Shown: positions 35,582-45,587 of the stretch, piece after piece
How the letters are laid out: every line of letters begins with the position of its first letter
Numbering within the stretch: position 1 is the first letter of the stretch
NCBI GenBank assembly: GCA_902801155.1
Contig: CADCHG010000024.1
Span: 1 to 57,009 of the forward strand
Direction: 5' to 3'
Source: an uncultured Prevotellaceae bacterium
Lineage (GTDB): Bacteria > Bacteroidota > Bacteroidia > Bacteroidales > Bacteroidaceae
DNA length: 57,009 nucleotides
Position numbers and translations under genes: made by a program
Notes under the pieces: model-generated
The model's input: only the letters and a program-made list of their open reading frames with translations
Database searches by the model: none
Told to the model about the DNA's origin: nothing

Positions 35582-36136
35582 TTATTGTGCCATCGTTTCT
35601 TGTAATTCATACCAAACTGTCAATCTAAGGAGTATATCTTCCACACTATTGTCTGAATATTTTACAGGTATCAAAATATCTTTAGAGGCTGTAGTTCCTA
35701 TGTTCTTTTTTAAATCATTATAAGGGAAAAGAAAGAAAACCAAAGAGCTAGAATCTACACAATCCAAACCTGTTATGTTTCTTTTTATAGATACTCCATT
35801 AGCAGTTACAACTTCGTCAACCTTAGGATTACGCATCGTAAGTTTTGAATCATCCCCAAAAACGACTTTGTAATTTGCGAATCTTGCATTTTCCCATTCT
35901 ATAGATATGCGCTCGTCATTTCCATTCTTTATTTGAAAATTCGTAACCCATTTATTATAGTCAAAGCAAACACCATCAAAAGTCAAAAGTTTAGCCTTTT
36001 CACTTACATTAGAAACCACCTCAAGTTTATACTTAAATACTTTCTTGGGCTTTTTAGATTTTGCATTCAAAGGAATAGACACGCAAAACACTAACACCAT
36101 CAAGCACAGCTTGTAAATAAAAGATGCTTTTTTCAT
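35582..36136 (-). CDS. Hypothetical exported protein
   Basis: 184 residues, family not recognised. The signal peptide (residues 1-25) ends in PLNAKS. The mature part is a basic, beta-rich sequence with a likely immunoglobulin-like or single beta-sandwich fold (KLEVVSNVSEKAKLLTFDGVCF, VKYSDNSVEDILLRLTVWYEL). It is transcribed alone, with a promoter box at 36268-36275 and a strong terminator at 35481, between recQ and guaB in a gap full of repeats. It is probably a lineage-specific insertion. Confidence 0.7.
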   Translation of the reverse strand: MKKASFIYKLCLMVLVFCVSIPLNAKSKKPKKVFKYKLEVVSNVSEKAKLLTFDGVCFDYNKWVTNFQIKNGNDERISIEWENARFANYKVVFGDDSKLTMRNPKVDEVVTANGVSIKRNITGLDCVDSSSLVFFLFPYNDLKKNIGTTASKDILIPVKYSDNSVEDILLRLTVWYELQETMAQ

Positions 36137-36267
36137 AATATTACCAATTAAAATTAATTATCTGCCTCACAATCCCGCACTAAAAAACTCCGTGACAATA
36201 AGTAGGCATTGTCAATCCAACAAATATCCAAATCAAAAAGTTTTTCCCTATGGGAATTATCTGATTG

Positions 36268-36275
36268 CAAAGATA
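36268..36275 (-). promoter_or_regulatory. -7 box TATCTTTG for the 35582 gene
   Basis: Reads TATCTTTG on the minus strand about 132 bases before the ATG, which leaves a long leader without obvious structure. Confidence 0.5.
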
Positions 36276-36517
36276 CCATTTTTTACTGAAATGCACAAGA
36301 AAAATAGCATCATTTTGTAAAACAACACGTATTTTCTATATATTTTGAAATGGAGGAATACTTTTTTTATGAGTAAACATTTATGAAAGACACCACCAAA
36401 AGATTCACCGTCAGAACAAAACATATTCATAAATTTTCAAAAAAGCCCATAGTAACTCCCATTTTCTGTTCATTTCCAAATAGGCTCTTTGGGGAAGGAT
36501 ATATTACTATTAAAAGA

Positions 36518-36590
36518 AAAGTGAAAAATGAAAAATATCGTCATCTACCATATACAATCAGGTAACTTGTATTTTTTCATTTTTCACTTT
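36518..36590 (-). repeat. Inverted repeat AAAGTGAAAAATG after recQ
   Basis: AAAGTGAAAAATGAAAAAT (36518-36536) faces ATTTTTTCATTTTTCACTTT (36571-36590). It may terminate recQ, whose stop is 19 bases away, but the 34-base loop is large. The rest of 36137-36608 holds nothing recognised. Confidence 0.5.
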
Positions 36591-36608
36591 TAATCTTTCA
36601 ATTAGCCT

Positions 36609-38783
36609 TTAATTCGCCAACTCCGATAGGAACTTTATCCTCACAAGGCGAATCTCGTCTTCTTCATAGTCATCACCAAGTTCCTCAAGAGCAACGGAAA
36701 TCTTGTCCGTCTCACTCTCGCGGAAATACTCATAGATGTCTTCCACAACATCCTCATCCATTACCTCCTCAAGGAAATAATTGATATTGAGTTTCGTACC
36801 GCTATCCACGATACGCTCCACCTCGGTAAGGAAATCGCCGAAGTCCATATTCATAGAGGCAGCAATATCGTCAAGAGGCATTCCCTTGTCTATGCTCTGG
36901 ATAATCTTCACCTTCTTCAGAGAGTTCTTTGCTACGGTCTTCACACGAAGGTCTTCCGGACGTACAATCTCATTCTCCTCACAATATTTCTTGATCACGT
37001 CACAGAACTCCTGACCGTATCTCTTCGCCTTGCCCTGGCCTACTCCCTGAATATTCTGAAGCTCAGTCAGATTAACCGGGTACATAGTAGTCATCTGCTC
37101 AAGGGAAATATCCTGGAAAACCACGTATGGTGGCACATTATGCTTCTTTGCCACATCCTTTCTGAGGCTCTTCAATACGGCAAACAACTCAGGGTCGAGA
37201 GCCACGCCTCTTGCTGCCGGGACATCGTCCTCTTCCTCCTCTGAGAACACATTGTCCTCGGTAATGAAGAACGGCTGAGGATTCTTCAGCCAACGCTTTC
37301 CGGCTGACGTTATCTTCAAAGTTCCATAATCCTCTACCTCCTTGCGAAGGAAACCCTCCACAATGGCATATCTGATTACCGGATTCCAGAGCTTGTCGCG
37401 CTTGCCCTCACCACAGCCGAACGCATCAAGCAGATGATGCTTGTGAGATGTAATATCGTCGGTAGCACGGCCTTTAACGAAATCGATAAGATACTGGGTA
37501 CGGAAATTCTCCTTGATAGCCACAACCGACTCAAGTATACACTTGAGTTCATCGGTAGCCTCTAATTTCTCCTTCGGATGCAGACAGTTGTCACAATTAT
37601 GACAATTCTCCTCTGTATATGTCTCACCGAAATAGTTCAAAAGCAGCTTTCTACGGCAAAGAGAAGACTCTGCGTATGCCTCGGTTTCCTGTAGCAGATG
37701 ACGACCAATATCCTGCTCTGCCACCTGCTTGTCAGCCATGAACTTCTCCAGTTTCTGAAGATCCTTATGCGAATAGAAAGCTATACAACGTCCCTCGCCA
37801 CCGTCACGTCCGGCACGACCTGTCTCCTGATAATATCCCTCAAGACTCTTCGGAATGTCATAGTGGATTACAAAGCGTACATCAGGCTTGTCGATACCCA
37901 TACCGAAGGCGATAGTTGCCACGATAACGTCAATATCCTCCATAAGGAACTCATCCTGGGTCTGATTCCTTACAGGCGTATCAAGCCCGGCATGATATGG
38001 ACGTGCCTTGATGTCATTGGCACAGAGAACGGCAGCAAGTTCCTCAACCTTCTTCCTTGAAAGACAATACACGATACCGCTCTTACCCGGATTCTGCTTT
38101 ATGAACCTGATAATCTGCTTATCTATCTGATTTGTCTTCGGGCGCACCTCATAGTAGAGGTTAGGTCTGTTGAACGAGCTCCTGAACTCCGTAGCATCTG
38201 GAATGCCGAGGTTCTTCTTTATATCCATTCTCACCTTGTCGGTTGCCGTTGCGGTAAGGGCGATGACAGGCGACTTGCCTATTTCATTTATTATAGGGCG
38301 AATCCTACGATACTCAGGACGGAAATCATGTCCCCATTCCGAGATACAATGAGCCTCATCTATTGCATAGAATGAAATCTTAACCTGACGGAGAAACAGG
38401 GCATACTCTTCCTTGGTAAGCGATTCCGGTGCCATATAAAGCAGCTTCGTCTTACCTGACAGAATATCATTCTTCACCTTGTCGATAGCAGACTTGTTCA
38501 TTGACGAGTTGAGACAATGAGCCACGCCGTCGCTCTCACTAATACCATTGATGACATCAACCTGATTCTTCATCAACGCTATAAGCGGAGAGATAACGAT
38601 GGCTGTCCCATCCATCAAGAGCGAAGGCAACTGGTAGCACAACGACTTACCGCCACCTGTCGGCATCAGCACGAAAGTGTCGTTACCAGCGAGCAGGTTA
38701 CGGATTATCTTCTCCTGATCGCCCTTGAATTTGTCGAAACCGAACAACTCCTTCAGTTTCTCTGTAAGGTTTAGGTTTTCCAT
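36609..38783 (-). CDS. recQ: ATP-dependent DNA helicase RecQ
   Basis: 724 residues. Helicase core 1-340: Walker A MPTGGGKS (residues 40-47), DEAH box AIDEAHCISEWGHDF, TATA motif, and motif VI QETGRAGRDG. The zinc-binding RecQ-C-terminal region (about 350-410) contains CRRKLLLNYFGE and CHNCDNC. An HRDC domain lies at about 535-610, and an extra acidic C-terminal extension (620-724) with helical repeats is common in Bacteroidetes RecQ. It unwinds DNA 3' to 5' in recombination and fork repair. It is downstream of clpX with a GC-rich palindrome between them. Confidence 0.95.
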   Translation of the reverse strand: MENLNLTEKLKELFGFDKFKGDQEKIIRNLLAGNDTFVLMPTGGGKSLCYQLPSLLMDGTAIVISPLIALMKNQVDVINGISESDGVAHCLNSSMNKSAIDKVKNDILSGKTKLLYMAPESLTKEEYALFLRQVKISFYAIDEAHCISEWGHDFRPEYRRIRPIINEIGKSPVIALTATATDKVRMDIKKNLGIPDATEFRSSFNRPNLYYEVRPKTNQIDKQIIRFIKQNPGKSGIVYCLSRKKVEELAAVLCANDIKARPYHAGLDTPVRNQTQDEFLMEDIDVIVATIAFGMGIDKPDVRFVIHYDIPKSLEGYYQETGRAGRDGGEGRCIAFYSHKDLQKLEKFMADKQVAEQDIGRHLLQETEAYAESSLCRRKLLLNYFGETYTEENCHNCDNCLHPKEKLEATDELKCILESVVAIKENFRTQYLIDFVKGRATDDITSHKHHLLDAFGCGEGKRDKLWNPVIRYAIVEGFLRKEVEDYGTLKITSAGKRWLKNPQPFFITEDNVFSEEEEDDVPAARGVALDPELFAVLKSLRKDVAKKHNVPPYVVFQDISLEQMTTMYPVNLTELQNIQGVGQGKAKRYGQEFCDVIKKYCEENEIVRPEDLRVKTVAKNSLKKVKIIQSIDKGMPLDDIAASMNMDFGDFLTEVERIVDSGTKLNINYFLEEVMDEDVVEDIYEYFRESETDKISVALEELGDDYEEDEIRLVRIKFLSELAN

Positions 38784-38800
38784 AATAAATGAAAGAGAGA

Positions 38801-38836
38801 CACCCCCTTACCGCCTTTCTAGTGGGAAAGGGGGCG
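38801..38836. repeat. GC-rich palindrome between clpX and recQ
   Basis: CACCCCCTTACCGCCTTTC-TAGT-GGGAAAGGGGGCG; a REP-like family member that may also weaken read-through from clpX to recQ. Confidence 0.5.
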
Positions 38837-38846
38837 TTTGTCTTTT

Positions 38847-40088
38847 TTAATAATGCTTCTCCAACTGCTGTGCTGCGTAGTCCTTTGTAACCTCGAATTT
38901 CTTCAAGCGCTTACCCGGACACTCGAACATAGCATCGGTCATAACAGTTTCCACGATAGAACGCAAGCCACGCGCACCAAGCTTATACTCTACAGCCTTG
39001 TCAACAATATACTCAAGTGCTTCGGTAGTGAAGGTAAGTTCTATCTTATCCATCTTGAACAGTTTGATATACTGTCTTACGATAGAGTTCTTAGGCTCAA
39101 CGAGAATCCTGCGAAGGGCATCCCTGTCAAGCGGATTGAGATATGTAAGTACAGGCAGACGACCGATAATCTCCGGAATAAGACCGAACGATTTCAAGTC
39201 CTGCGGCTTAACGTACTTCATCATCTCTTTCTGATCAATCTTGCGCACGTTCTGCACAGAATTATAACCCACGGTATGCGTGTTCATTCTCTGTGCGATC
39301 TTACGCTCGATACCGTCGAAAGCACCTCCGCAAATAAAGAGGATGTTGCGGGTATCAACGTGGATATAATCCTGATCAGGATGCTTACGACCTCCCTTTG
39401 GCGGAACGTTAACGATAGTTCCCTCAAGGAGTTTCAACAAACCTTGCTGAACGCCCTCGCCACTCACATCACGTGTTATGCTCGGATTATCGCTCTTACG
39501 CGCAATCTTATCAATCTCATCAATAAAGACAATACCACGCTGAGCAGCCTCAAGGTCGAAATCGGCAACCTGAAGCAGACGGCTCAAGATACTCTCAACA
39601 TCCTCACCCACATATCCTGCCTCCGTGAACACGGTAGCATCAACGATGGTGAAAGGAACATGAAGGAGCTTTGCGATAGTACGGGCAAGGAGAGTCTTAC
39701 CTGTACCTGTAGAGCCTACCATAATGATATTGCTCTTCTCTATCTCCACGCCATCGTCCTCGTCAGGCTGCTGCAAACGCTTGTAGTGGTTATATACAGC
39801 AACCGAGAGATATTTCTTTGCCTCATCCTGACCTATGATATATTGGTCAAGATATTCCTTTATCTCATTAGGCTTAGGAACTTCCGAGAGACGAGGAGCC
39901 TTGTCATAGCCGGAAGACTTATCATCAGCCTTCTTTGCACCCTCCGGACCAAAGCCTTGCGCACAAACTATATCATAAGCCTGACGTGCACAATCCTCAC
40001 AGATATAGCCATTCAAGCCTGTTATCATCAGACGTACCTCATTCTCGCTACGTCCGCAGAAATTGCATATGTTCTTTTTCTTGTTCAT
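38847..40088 (-). CDS. clpX: ClpX, ATPase subunit of the ClpXP protease
   Basis: 413 residues. An N-terminal C4 zinc finger (residues 6-36: CNFCGRS...CEDCARQ) recognises substrates and adaptors. The AAA+ module follows with Walker A GSTGTGKT (about 122-129), Walker [12 protein letters not shown], sensor motifs, and the IGF-type ClpP-contact loop in the variant ...[13 protein letters not shown] region. It unfolds tagged proteins into ClpP. Its ATG overlaps the clpP stop (TAATG), so the two are translationally coupled. Confidence 0.97.
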   Translation of the reverse strand: MNKKKNICNFCGRSENEVRLMITGLNGYICEDCARQAYDIVCAQGFGPEGAKKADDKSSGYDKAPRLSEVPKPNEIKEYLDQYIIGQDEAKKYLSVAVYNHYKRLQQPDEDDGVEIEKSNIIMVGSTGTGKTLLARTIAKLLHVPFTIVDATVFTEAGYVGEDVESILSRLLQVADFDLEAAQRGIVFIDEIDKIARKSDNPSITRDVSGEGVQQGLLKLLEGTIVNVPPKGGRKHPDQDYIHVDTRNILFICGGAFDGIERKIAQRMNTHTVGYNSVQNVRKIDQKEMMKYVKPQDLKSFGLIPEIIGRLPVLTYLNPLDRDALRRILVEPKNSIVRQYIKLFKMDKIELTFTTEALEYIVDKAVEYKLGARGLRSIVETVMTDAMFECPGKRLKKFEVTKDYAAQQLEKHY

Positions 40089-40759
40089 TATTTCTTCACC
40101 AGCACAGCATCAATCATACCATACTCCTTTGCCTCCTCTGCTGTCATCCAATAGTTGCGGTCAGAGTCTGTCCATACCTTCTCATAAGGAGTATGAGAGT
40201 GGTTGGAGATAATGGTGTAGAGTTCCTTCTTGAACTTCTGAATCTCCTTTGCCTCAATCTCGATGTCAGAAGCCTGTCCCTGAACGCCGCCAAGAGGCTG
40301 ATGTATCATCACGCGTGAATGTGGAAGCGCAGAACGCTTGCCTTCCTGTCCGGCAACAAGCAACACAGCACCCATAGAAGCTGCCATACCGGTACAGATT
40401 GTAGCGACATCGCTTGAGATGAACTGCATAGTGTCATATATGCCAAGACCGGCAGTAACGCTGCCGCCAGGAGAATTGATGTATATTGAGATATCCTTGC
40501 CAGGATCAGTTGAATCCAGATACAGCAACTGTGCCTGAATCGTATTTGCGGTATAGTCGTTGATCTCCGTACCGAGGAAGATAATCCTATCCATCATCAA
40601 ACGCGAGAAGACATCCATCTGTGTGACGTTCAACTGACGTTCCTCAAGAATGTAGGGATTAAGGTACTGTGCCTGTGTCCTCATAACATCGTCAAGAGCC
40701 ATGCCATTCATTCCGAGATGGCCAGTAGCATATTTTCTGAAATCGCTTCTTAAATTCAT
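40088..40759 (-). CDS. clpP: ClpP protease subunit
   Basis: 223 residues. Catalytic triad visible: Ser in [11 protein letters not shown], His in [10 protein letters not shown] and a downstream Asp near IEAKEIQ...DSDRNYWM. The N-terminal extension of about 25 residues is probably a propeptide removed on tetradecamer assembly. First gene of the clpP-clpX unit, with a good promoter at 40793-40800. The usual upstream tig gene is missing; dnaE lies there instead. Confidence 0.97.
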   Translation of the reverse strand: MNLRSDFRKYATGHLGMNGMALDDVMRTQAQYLNPYILEERQLNVTQMDVFSRLMMDRIIFLGTEINDYTANTIQAQLLYLDSTDPGKDISIYINSPGGSVTAGLGIYDTMQFISSDVATICTGMAASMGAVLLVAGQEGKRSALPHSRVMIHQPLGGVQGQASDIEIEAKEIQKFKKELYTIISNHSHTPYEKVWTDSDRNYWMTAEEAKEYGMIDAVLVKK

Positions 40760-40792
40760 TTGTTATATTGCTTTTCTTACTGTTTAGTAACA

Positions 40793-40800
40793 CAAAGTTA
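40793..40800 (-). promoter_or_regulatory. Promoter of clpP (TAACTTTG, TTG at -33)
   Basis: On the minus strand TAACTTTG, with TTG at 40821-40823 giving 20-base spacing; 33 bases before the clpP start. Confidence 0.75.
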
Positions 40801-40843
40801 CGAAGAAAACAGCGAATGTGCAAAATTTAAATGTTAAAAAAAA

Positions 40844-40871
40844 GGAAAAAGGCTCAAAACAAGCCTTTTCC
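40844..40871 (-). terminator. Terminator downstream of dnaE
   Basis: GGAAAAGGCT / AGCCTTTTTCC on the minus strand with a 7-base loop, followed by eight T residues. It is about 185 bases past the dnaE stop. Confidence 0.8.
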
Positions 40872-40969
40872 CCATACCTTAACACATACTCATGTGATTA
40901 TTTTCACCTCAGTATGCCTATATTATAATTGTAAACAATAAAATACTCCCTTTGATGTCCAATTCCTGC

Positions 40970-41030
40970 GAACGGACTTACAACGGATTTACAACGGACC
41001 TGTAACGGACCTGTAACGGACCTACCCTTA
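40970..41030. repeat. 12-base tandem tract of ACGGACCTGTA words
   Basis: Five units of the type AACGGACCTGT / AACGGATTTAC in a row just after dnaE. The same word class closes the inverted-repeat arms at 1240-1276 and 15308-15365. Confidence 0.75.
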
Positions 41031-41055
41031 ACGTGAATTTGCCGTCGCGCTAACC

Positions 41056-43047
41056 TTAATTTATCCTATACTCAATAGCGCTCTTGCTGTCAAGGAAGTC
41101 AATCAGAGACTTTGAAACACCTACACGACGAGTCTGCGAGACAAGATTGACAGGACGCATCAGCTTAACGGAATGGCACAGCACGTCAACCTCCACCTGA
41201 CCCGGCGATTTCTCTATCTCGTTCACGAGTTCGGTGGCATCAAGTTCGGTAAGGTCATCCACATTGACAAGGAGCGTGAGCTTACGGATAAATTTGTCAC
41301 GCACATCCACAAGATATTCCACGTCAAGAACCTTACTACTTATATAACTGCTCGTAGGGAACTTCTTCTCGAACTTCATCTTGATATACAGCGAACTGCC
41401 CTTGATGAATTTACCGCGCCATTGTGCCCAGTCGTCGAAGAAGGCAAGCTCACCTGCTCCCTCATAGTCTTCCAATGTAACAATACCGAATGGCGTTCCT
41501 CGTTTGGTAAAGCCCTCGCGAAGATCGGTCACGATACCGCCAACGGTCACAACCTCCAGCTTCGCAAGTTCTTCCTTGTCGGCTTCCTTGCCCAGTTCCA
41601 TACATTTCTTGTTACACAGGTTCTTCAACACAACCGCATACTCGTCAAGCGGATGTGCTGATAGATAGATGCCCACGAGGTCACGCTCACGGTTCAGACG
41701 CTCTATGGCGCTCCATTCCTCTGCCTGTACAGGTTTCGGTTTGGTTATCTCCACGCTTCCGAAATCGCCGAAAAGCGAATTGGCTGCCTCTGCCTTTGCC
41801 GACTGATACTGGTTGCCGTAACGGCTCAGCATATCGATGAAAGTATAGCCACCGCTATTGCCCGTAACATACTGCTCTCGTGGCAAGCCGAAGCCGTCAA
41901 GACCGCCGCTAATGGCAAGACACTCAAGCGCTTTCTTGTTCATAGAGGATGAAGGCACGCGCTCTACAAGAGAATAGATGTCACTATACGGACCGTTCGC
42001 TTCCCTCTCGGCTATAATAGCCTGTACGGCGGCATCGCTCATACCCTTGATACCTGAAAGCCCGAAACGGATCTCGCCTTTCTTGTTCACGGTAAAGCCA
42101 TCCATAGACTCGTTCACATCAGGTCCCTTGGTTGGTATGCCAAGAACCTTACACTCGTCCATGAGTTTCGTGATTTCCTTGATATCCGAGCGACGGCGAG
42201 TCATAAGGGAAGCCATGAACTCGGCAGGATAATTAGCCTTCAAATATGCCGTCTGATATGCCACCCACGAATAGCAAGCGGCATGCGACTTATTGAAAGC
42301 ATAGGAAGCGAACTTCTCCCAGTCAGCCCATATCTTCTCAAGGATCTTAGGGTCGTGACCGTTTGACACACCGCCCTCAATGAACTTAGGCTTCATTTTG
42401 TCAACGATGTCCTTCTTCTTCTTACCCATCGCCTTACGGAGGGCATCCGACTCGCCTCGGGTGAAGTTGGCAAGCTGACGCGAAAGAAGCATCACCTGCT
42501 CCTGATAAACCGTGATTCCGTAGGTATCCTTCAGGTACTTCTCCGTACAAGGGATATCATATTTGATTTCCTCACGTCCGTTCTTTCGAGCAATAAACGA
42601 GGGGATATAGTCCATAGGCCCCGGACGATACAAAGCATTCATCGCTATAAGATCCTCGAAGACAGTAGGATGAAGTTCGCGGAGATACTTCTGCATACCA
42701 GCCGACTCAAACTGGAATGTTCCCACTGTCCTACCCTCCTGATAGAGCTTATACGTAGCCGGGTCGTCAATAGGAATATGGTCAAGGTCTATGTCTATGC
42801 CTCGTGTCTGCTTTACAAGCTTACAGCATTCCTTCTGCTCGGAAAGGGTTTTGAGTCCTAGGAAGTCCATCTTGATAAGACCTGTTGACTCGATAACGTG
42901 ACCGTCATACTGGGTAACGGCCGTCTTTATCTCAGGGAAATCCGGGTCATCGGCAGTTGATACCGGCACATGGTCGGAGATAGGGTCTCGGCAGATGATG
43001 AATCCACAGGCATGAATACCAGTCGAGCGAACTGTTCCCTCAAGCAT
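41056..43047 (-). CDS. dnaE: DNA polymerase III alpha, C-terminal part (broken dnaE)
   Basis: 663 codons as an ATG-initiated frame, but the homologous frame already continues from about 43120 (CTPELQQAEASADPREANTIKYAKMLEGT). It contains the rest of the polymerase fingers (GIHACGFIICRDPISDHVPV, FLGLKTLSEQ, YRPGPMDYIPSFIARKNG, TYGITVYQEQVMLLSRQLANFTRGESDALRKAMGKKK as separate blocks), helix-hairpin-helix, and the OB-fold (TVGGIVTDLREGFTKRGTPFGIVTLEDYEG). Start to end of both pieces equals a normal Bacteroidetes DnaE apart from a missing stretch at the junction. The ATG at 43047 is an internal Met, not a real start. See the junction finding. Confidence 0.85.
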   Translation of the reverse strand: MLEGTVRSTGIHACGFIICRDPISDHVPVSTADDPDFPEIKTAVTQYDGHVIESTGLIKMDFLGLKTLSEQKECCKLVKQTRGIDIDLDHIPIDDPATYKLYQEGRTVGTFQFESAGMQKYLRELHPTVFEDLIAMNALYRPGPMDYIPSFIARKNGREEIKYDIPCTEKYLKDTYGITVYQEQVMLLSRQLANFTRGESDALRKAMGKKKKDIVDKMKPKFIEGGVSNGHDPKILEKIWADWEKFASYAFNKSHAACYSWVAYQTAYLKANYPAEFMASLMTRRRSDIKEITKLMDECKVLGIPTKGPDVNESMDGFTVNKKGEIRFGLSGIKGMSDAAVQAIIAEREANGPYSDIYSLVERVPSSSMNKKALECLAISGGLDGFGLPREQYVTGNSGGYTFIDMLSRYGNQYQSAKAEAANSLFGDFGSVEITKPKPVQAEEWSAIERLNRERDLVGIYLSAHPLDEYAVVLKNLCNKKCMELGKEADKEELAKLEVVTVGGIVTDLREGFTKRGTPFGIVTLEDYEGAGELAFFDDWAQWRGKFIKGSSLYIKMKFEKKFPTSSYISSKVLDVEYLVDVRDKFIRKLTLLVNVDDLTELDATELVNEIEKSPGQVEVDVLCHSVKLMRPVNLVSQTRRVGVSKSLIDFLDSKSAIEYRIN

Positions 43048-44735
43048 CTTGGCATATTTGATAGTATTTGCCTCACGTGGATCGGCACTCGCCTCTGCCT
43101 GCTGAAGTTCAGGAGTACATTTGGAAGCTTCTCCACACGAGCAACATCCTTGATGGAGTTCTTTGCCGCCATCGTACCGTATGTAATGATATGGGCACAG
43201 TTCTCCTTACCATATTTATTCATCACCCATTGAAGCACCTTACCTCGGCCGTCATCGTCGAAGTCGGTATCAATATCAGGCAAGGATATACGATCAGGAT
43301 TAAGGAAACGCTCGAAAAGGAGATCGTATTTCAGAGGGTCTATCTTCGTGATACCGAGACAATAAGCCACCACGCTTCCAGCTGCAGAACCACGTCCCGG
43401 CCCTACCCATACGCCAAGTTCATCACGAGCGGAATTGATAAAGTCAGACACGATAAGGAAGTAGCCAGGGAAACCCATCGTCTTCATGATATGAAGTTCG
43501 AAACGTATTCTGTCCTCCACATCCGAAGGTATTCCGTAAGAGCCTTTTATCAATTTGTCAGCCGTGAGGTTGTCTGCCTTACCACTACCATATATCCTCT
43601 GCGCTCCCTCGTAGGCCAGTTTTGCAAGATAGTCGGCCTCGAACTTCACTCGATAGATCTTATCATAACCGCCGAGTTTCTTTATCTTTTTCAAGCCCTC
43701 TTCCTCCGGCATCTGATTCTCGCCGTTTTCGTCGCTTGTGAACTCCTTGAAAAGGTCTTCCTCGGTATATTTTTTTCGCCATTCCTCTTCCGTTCCAAAT
43801 TCCTCCGGAATCGGGAAGAAAGGCATGATAGGGTCGCTCTCTATGTTATACGTCTCAACCTTGTCGAGAATCTCAATGGTATTGCTCAGAGCCTCTGGAA
43901 CGTCGGCGAAAATCTCATTCATCTCCGCCTGTGTCTTGAACCACTCCTGCTTCGTATAGCGCATACGGTTAGGGTCGTCCAAGTCCTTACCTGTTGAAAG
44001 ACATAGCAGATGGTCGTGTGCCTCCGCGTTCTCCTTATCAACGAAGTGGGAGTCATTCGTACATATCAGTTTTATCCCATACTCCTTCGCAAACTCAATC
44101 AGCACGCGATTAGCCTTCTGCTGCAAAGGGAAGGTCTCACGATTAGCCATGACGCTTGGATCTGTCACCTCATGGCGTTGCAGTTCTAGGTAATAGTCAT
44201 CCCCCCAAATGCTATGATACCATTCCACAGCCTCACGAGCGCCCTCAATATCTCCTTCGATAATCTTTTTAGGCACCTCGCCACCGATGCAGGCAGAGCA
44301 GATGATAAGATCTTCATGGAACGCAGCAAGATCCTTTCTGTCAGTTCTCGGACGACCATAATAACCGTCCACCCACGCACGCGACACGAGGCGGATAAGG
44401 TTCTTGTAACCGTTGAAATTCTTGGCAAGAACGATGAGGTGATAGCCGCCGAGGTCGCCATTGGCCTTAACCATATCCTCCTTGTTGTGATGCGCGACAT
44501 ACATCTCACAACCGAAGATTGGCTTGAACGGTTCCTTGCCATCAGCCTTGAGTTTCTTGTTGACTCCGTTACAATAGTCAAACAGTTCCTTTATACCGAA
44601 CATATTTCCATGGTCGGTAATGGCAATACCCTTCATTCCGTCGGCAACAGCCTTGTCTACGAGCTTACTGATAGACGCCTGTCCGTCAAGTATGGAATAA
44701 TACGTATGAACGTGTAGATGAATAAAATCCTGCAT
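42927..44735 (-). CDS. dnaE: DNA polymerase III alpha, N-terminal part (broken dnaE)
   Basis: 602 codons. The PHP domain (residues 1-200) begins with FIHLHVHTYYSILDG. The polymerase palm follows with WVGPGRGSAAGSVVAYCLG and the catalytic LPDIDTDFDDDGRG, then HIITYGTMAAKNSIKDVARVEKLP. From residue about 540 onward the reading frame leaves homology. DnaE usually continues there with roughly 27 residues before CTPEL, so about 80 bases are missing and the frame is shifted. Only residues to about 43122 (genomic) belong to DnaE. dnaE is essential, so this is either an assembly fault or a real lesion. It is divergent from psd. Confidence 0.88.
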   Translation of the reverse strand: MQDFIHLHVHTYYSILDGQASISKLVDKAVADGMKGIAITDHGNMFGIKELFDYCNGVNKKLKADGKEPFKPIFGCEMYVAHHNKEDMVKANGDLGGYHLIVLAKNFNGYKNLIRLVSRAWVDGYYGRPRTDRKDLAAFHEDLIICSACIGGEVPKKIIEGDIEGAREAVEWYHSIWGDDYYLELQRHEVTDPSVMANRETFPLQQKANRVLIEFAKEYGIKLICTNDSHFVDKENAEAHDHLLCLSTGKDLDDPNRMRYTKQEWFKTQAEMNEIFADVPEALSNTIEILDKVETYNIESDPIMPFFPIPEEFGTEEEWRKKYTEEDLFKEFTSDENGENQMPEEEGLKKIKKLGGYDKIYRVKFEADYLAKLAYEGAQRIYGSGKADNLTADKLIKGSYGIPSDVEDRIRFELHIMKTMGFPGYFLIVSDFINSARDELGVWVGPGRGSAAGSVVAYCLGITKIDPLKYDLLFERFLNPDRISLPDIDTDFDDDGRGKVLQWVMNKYGKENCAHIITYGTMAAKNSIKDVARVEKLPNVLLNFSRQRRVPIHVRQILSNMPRCLREQFARLVFMPVDSSSAETLSPTMCRYQLPMTRISLR

Positions 44736-44740
44736 AGACG

Positions 44741-44748
44741 CAAAATTA
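44741..44748 (-). promoter_or_regulatory. Possible -7 box of dnaE (TAATTTTG)
   Basis: Reads TAATTTTG on the minus strand only 5 bases before the dnaE ATG. If used, the transcript would be leaderless or nearly so. Confidence 0.4.
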
Positions 44749-44842
44749 CGGAAAAATCACAAGACAACCTTATATAATGGTCAAAAAGAACAATAAAGTG
44801 ACGAAAATATGGAAAAAATTTGCTATTTTCGATAAAATCATG

Positions 44843-44850
44843 TATCTTTG
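44843..44850 (+). promoter_or_regulatory. -7 box of psd (TATCTTTG)
   Basis: TATCTTTG, predicting initiation near 44856; this argues for the ATG at 44893 as the psd start. Confidence 0.7.
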
Positions 44851-44892
44851 CACGGAATTATGTACCCCAAATACGAAACTTGTCCTCCAAAA

Positions 44893-45585
44893 ATGGGAAA
44901 AAGAATAAAAAAAATTAAGAAAATCAGATTGCACCGAGAAGGTACTGATACATTAATCTACGGCCTAATGTTCATTGTAGCAATCGGTATAATATTGTGG
45001 CGTTCCTTCGAGACCCACATTCCTTTCTATTGTTTTGCAGTAGTCGCTGTTACAATTTATTGTATAGTCGTAAACTTCTTCCGTTGTCCTATCCGATATT
45101 TTTCAGAAGAAGACACGGAGAATACCGTTGTTGCCCCTGCTGACGGACGTGTCGTTGTCGTTCAGGAAGTAGAGGAAGACAAATACTTCCATGAGCCACG
45201 CATCATGGTCAGCATCTTCATGAGCCTCTTCAACGTTCACGCCAACTGGTTCCCTGTTGACGGAAAGGTGAAACTCGTACATCATCAGAACGGAGCTTTC
45301 CACAAGGCATGGCTCCCTAAGGCAAGTGAAGAGAACGAGATGGCAGACATCATCATCACAACCGACAATGGAGTTGATGTGCTATGCCGCCAGATTGCTG
45401 GTGCCATGGCTCGCCGTATCGTGACCTATGCAAAGGAAGGTGAGGACTGCTATATTGACGAGCACCTCGGCTTCATCAAGTTCGGCTCACGTGTTGATCT
45501 CTTCTTGCCACTCGGCACAGAAATAAACGTTAAACTCGGTCAGGCAACAACTGGCAATCAGACGGTAATAGGAAAACTAAAATAA
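44893..45585 (+). CDS. psd: Phosphatidylserine decarboxylase family protein
   Basis: 230 residues from ATG 44893; upstream in-frame starts would fall on or next to the promoter box and do not match the family start ([17 protein letters not shown]). Two hydrophobic segments (about 20-60) anchor it in the membrane. Self-cleavage occurs at a Gly-Ser: here [16 protein letters not shown], the FGSR version of the LGST motif typical of the short Bacteroidetes-type enzyme; the Ser becomes the pyruvoyl group. It decarboxylates phosphatidylserine to phosphatidylethanolamine. pssA, which makes the substrate, follows after a gap with two palindromes, so the operon performs both last steps. Confidence 0.92.
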   Translation: MGKRIKKIKKIRLHREGTDTLIYGLMFIVAIGIILWRSFETHIPFYCFAVVAVTIYCIVVNFFRCPIRYFSEEDTENTVVAPADGRVVVVQEVEEDKYFHEPRIMVSIFMSLFNVHANWFPVDGKVKLVHHQNGAFHKAWLPKASEENEMADIIITTDNGVDVLCRQIAGAMARRIVTYAKEGEDCYIDEHLGFIKFGSRVDLFLPLGTEINVKLGQATTGNQTVIGKLK

Positions 45586-45587
45586 AG

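Noticed and set aside
42927-43118. C-terminal 60 residues of the first dnaE frame as genuine protein
   Set aside because: This stretch is the shifted frame of the conserved CTPELQQAEASADP region and has no homology of its own.
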